Origin: Sandarakinorhabdus sp.
Lineage (GTDB): Bacteria; Pseudomonadota; Alphaproteobacteria; Sphingomonadales; Sphingomonadaceae
Length of the DNA stretch: 53,472 bases
Assembly (NCBI GenBank): GCA_020693225.1
Contig: JAIMJL010000006.1
Location: 1-53,472, forward strand
Direction of reading: 5' to 3'
Shown one piece after another: positions 52,729-53,472 of the stretch. A model generated the notes under the pieces. The model was given only the letters and a program-made list of their open reading frames with translations. It ran no database searches and was not told where the DNA came from. Each line of letters starts with the position of its first letter. The stretch's first letter is position 1. The position numbers and the translations under genes are program-made.

Positions 52729-52768
52729 AAATGGGGTGGTGGCACGAGGGGGTGCCGCCACCCCATTT
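52729..52768 (+). other. 17-bp stem-loop in the PEP-CTERM gene leader
   Basis: Bases 52729-52745 and 52752-52768 pair over 17 positions with a single G-T wobble and a six-base loop. No T-run follows, so it is not an intrinsic terminator, and it lies between the divergent M23 gene and the PEP-CTERM gene, inside the predicted leader. Its 3' end is 31 bases before the ATG and leaves the AAAGGG ribosome site free. Confidence 0.8.
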
Positions 52769-52798
52769 GCTGACAAATTGAAAGCAAAGGGTTTTTCC

Positions 52799-53472
52799 AT
52801 GCGGATGTTTGCAATCGTCACAACCGGCCTGCTGGCCATCTCGGCTCCCGCCAATGCGGCGGTCGTCTTTTCCGACAGCTTCGACGGCGAAAACGGCGGC
52901 GCGAGCCAGCTGAACTATGCCGGCTATGCCAACTGGTCCGTGCTCAACGGCTCTACCGACCTGATCAGATCCGGCAATTTCGGCATCACCTGCCGCGGCG
53001 CGGTCGGGTCCTGCGTCGATCTGGATGGCTCCACCAGCAATGGCGGCGATCTGCGCACAGTTTCGTCCTTTGGCTTTGCTGCCGGAGATTTCGTGGAAAT
53101 CTCGTTCTGGATTTCCGGCAACCAGCGCGGCGGAGCCAGTGACCAGTTCCGCGCGGCGGTTGATTTCGCCAGCAATTCCGATGCCCTTGGCGCCCAGCTG
53201 GGCGGGGCCTGGTCGATGGGTCCGGTTGACCTCATCAACGTCCCCGTGTTCCAGGGCACGTCGGCCGCCATCGCGCCGGGTGCCGCCTTTGCCGAATACA
53301 AGATGAGTTTCTCGGCCGGAAACGCCGGCAGCTTCAAACTGACCATCGGCGACCTGGGTGCCAACAATGTCGGCGTGATCCTCGACGATGTCAGCATCAG
53401 CATCACGCCGCGGGTTCCGGCCGTTCCGGAGCCAGCCAGCTGGGCGCTGATGATTGCCGGCTTCGGGCTGGT
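52799..53472 (+). CDS. PEPxxWA-CTERM sorting-signal secreted protein (3' partial)
   Basis: A secreted protein cut by the window edge, with 224 residues visible. The signal peptide ends about residue 20 (ISAPANA), and a beta-rich body begins VVFSDSFDGENGG and contains a Cys pair (ITCRGAVGSCVD) and FGFAAGDFVEISFWISG. The C-terminal sorting element then starts PAVPEPASWALMIAGFGLV. PEP-CTERM proteins are recognised by an exosortase, anchored or released at the surface and associated with exopolysaccharide and biofilm; none of those genes is in view. AAAGGG lies seven bases before the ATG at 52799. A sigma-54 promoter and a strong leader hairpin precede it. Function of the body is unknown. Confidence 0.9.
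   Translation, partial: MRMFAIVTTGLLAISAPANAAVVFSDSFDGENGGASQLNYAGYANWSVLNGSTDLIRSGNFGITCRGAVGSCVDLDGSTSNGGDLRTVSSFGFAAGDFVEISFWISGNQRGGASDQFRAAVDFASNSDALGAQLGGAWSMGPVDLINVPVFQGTSAAIAPGAAFAEYKMSFSAGNAGSFKLTIGDLGANNVGVILDDVSISITPRVPAVPEPASWALMIAGFGL

Noticed and set aside
52729-52768. Leader stem-loop read as an intrinsic terminator
   Set aside because: No T-run follows on either strand and the flanking genes diverge, so no transcript needs to end here.
52578-52814. 78-codon minus-strand ORF opposite the PEP-CTERM leader
   Set aside because: It overlaps the sigma-54 promoter, the stem-loop and the ribosome site, has no recognisable domain or ribosome site, and its codons derive from these elements.

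Overview
The window looks like chromosome from a GC-rich alphaproteobacterium of the order Sphingomonadales. The evidence is a PEPxxWA-type sorting signal at the right end, the ordering of the fab genes, TamA/TamB, small secreted proteins of sphingomonad type, and several catabolic operons (Rieske oxygenase, acyl-CoA dehydrogenases, alkylsulfatase). Genes are tightly packed, with many ATGA and TGATG stop/start overlaps. No gene-free stretch exceeds 300 bases. I saw no rRNA, tRNA, CRISPR array, insertion sequence or phage gene.

Layout. (1) 1-1004: the end of ruvB. (2) 1018-7453 (minus): a tightly coupled six-gene catabolic operon of two MmgE/PrpD proteins, a PaaK-like CoA ligase, an amidase, a small HapK/EthD-like protein and an SDR dehydrogenase. 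A GntR/UTRA regulator faces it at 7510-8262. (3) 8274-19080: a small secreted protein, tamB-tamA, a cyclophilin, a META-domain lipoprotein, mscL, a LemA-TPM-TPM cluster and a small secreted protein. (4) 19094-21645: a Rieske oxygenase followed by a MarR regulator that lacks an ordinary start codon, with a perfect palindrome in the oxygenase promoter, then a secreted protein. (5) 21666-29506: a sirtuin facing dapB, threonine aldolase plus EamA transporter, an SdsA-type alkylsulfatase with a GMC oxidoreductase, and a MerC-like membrane protein with an operator-like palindrome. (6) 29610-31132: a secreted beta-helix protein. (7) 31228-39652 (minus): fabD-fabG-acpP-fabF-mltG-leuC-ABC ATPase-nadB. 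(8) 39901-46754: a TPR protein, then a minus-strand operon of two unlike acyl-CoA dehydrogenases, a VOC protein, a CoA ligase, a GNAT protein and pgeF. (9) 46839-51611 (plus): lgt-midA-aminopeptidase P-Ca2+/H+ antiporter. (10) 51615-52508: an NlpD-like lipoprotein with a degenerate LytM domain. (11) 52566-53472: a PEP-CTERM protein gene cut by the window edge.

The most striking observation is upstream of the PEP-CTERM gene. A near-consensus sigma-54 promoter (52657-52673) is followed by a 17-bp stem-loop in the leader (52729-52768). A TGT-N11-ACA dyad lies about 110 bases upstream of the predicted transcript start. This suggests that an RpoN-dependent surface-protein system (the PrsK/PrsR type known for exosortase systems) operates here, with an added leader RNA structure. 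Second in interest is the six-gene operon, which resembles no pathway I recognise. Third is the MarR gene, which appears to start at ATC behind a perfect Shine-Dalgarno sequence.

All functions come from reading translated sequence and motifs. No database search was run.
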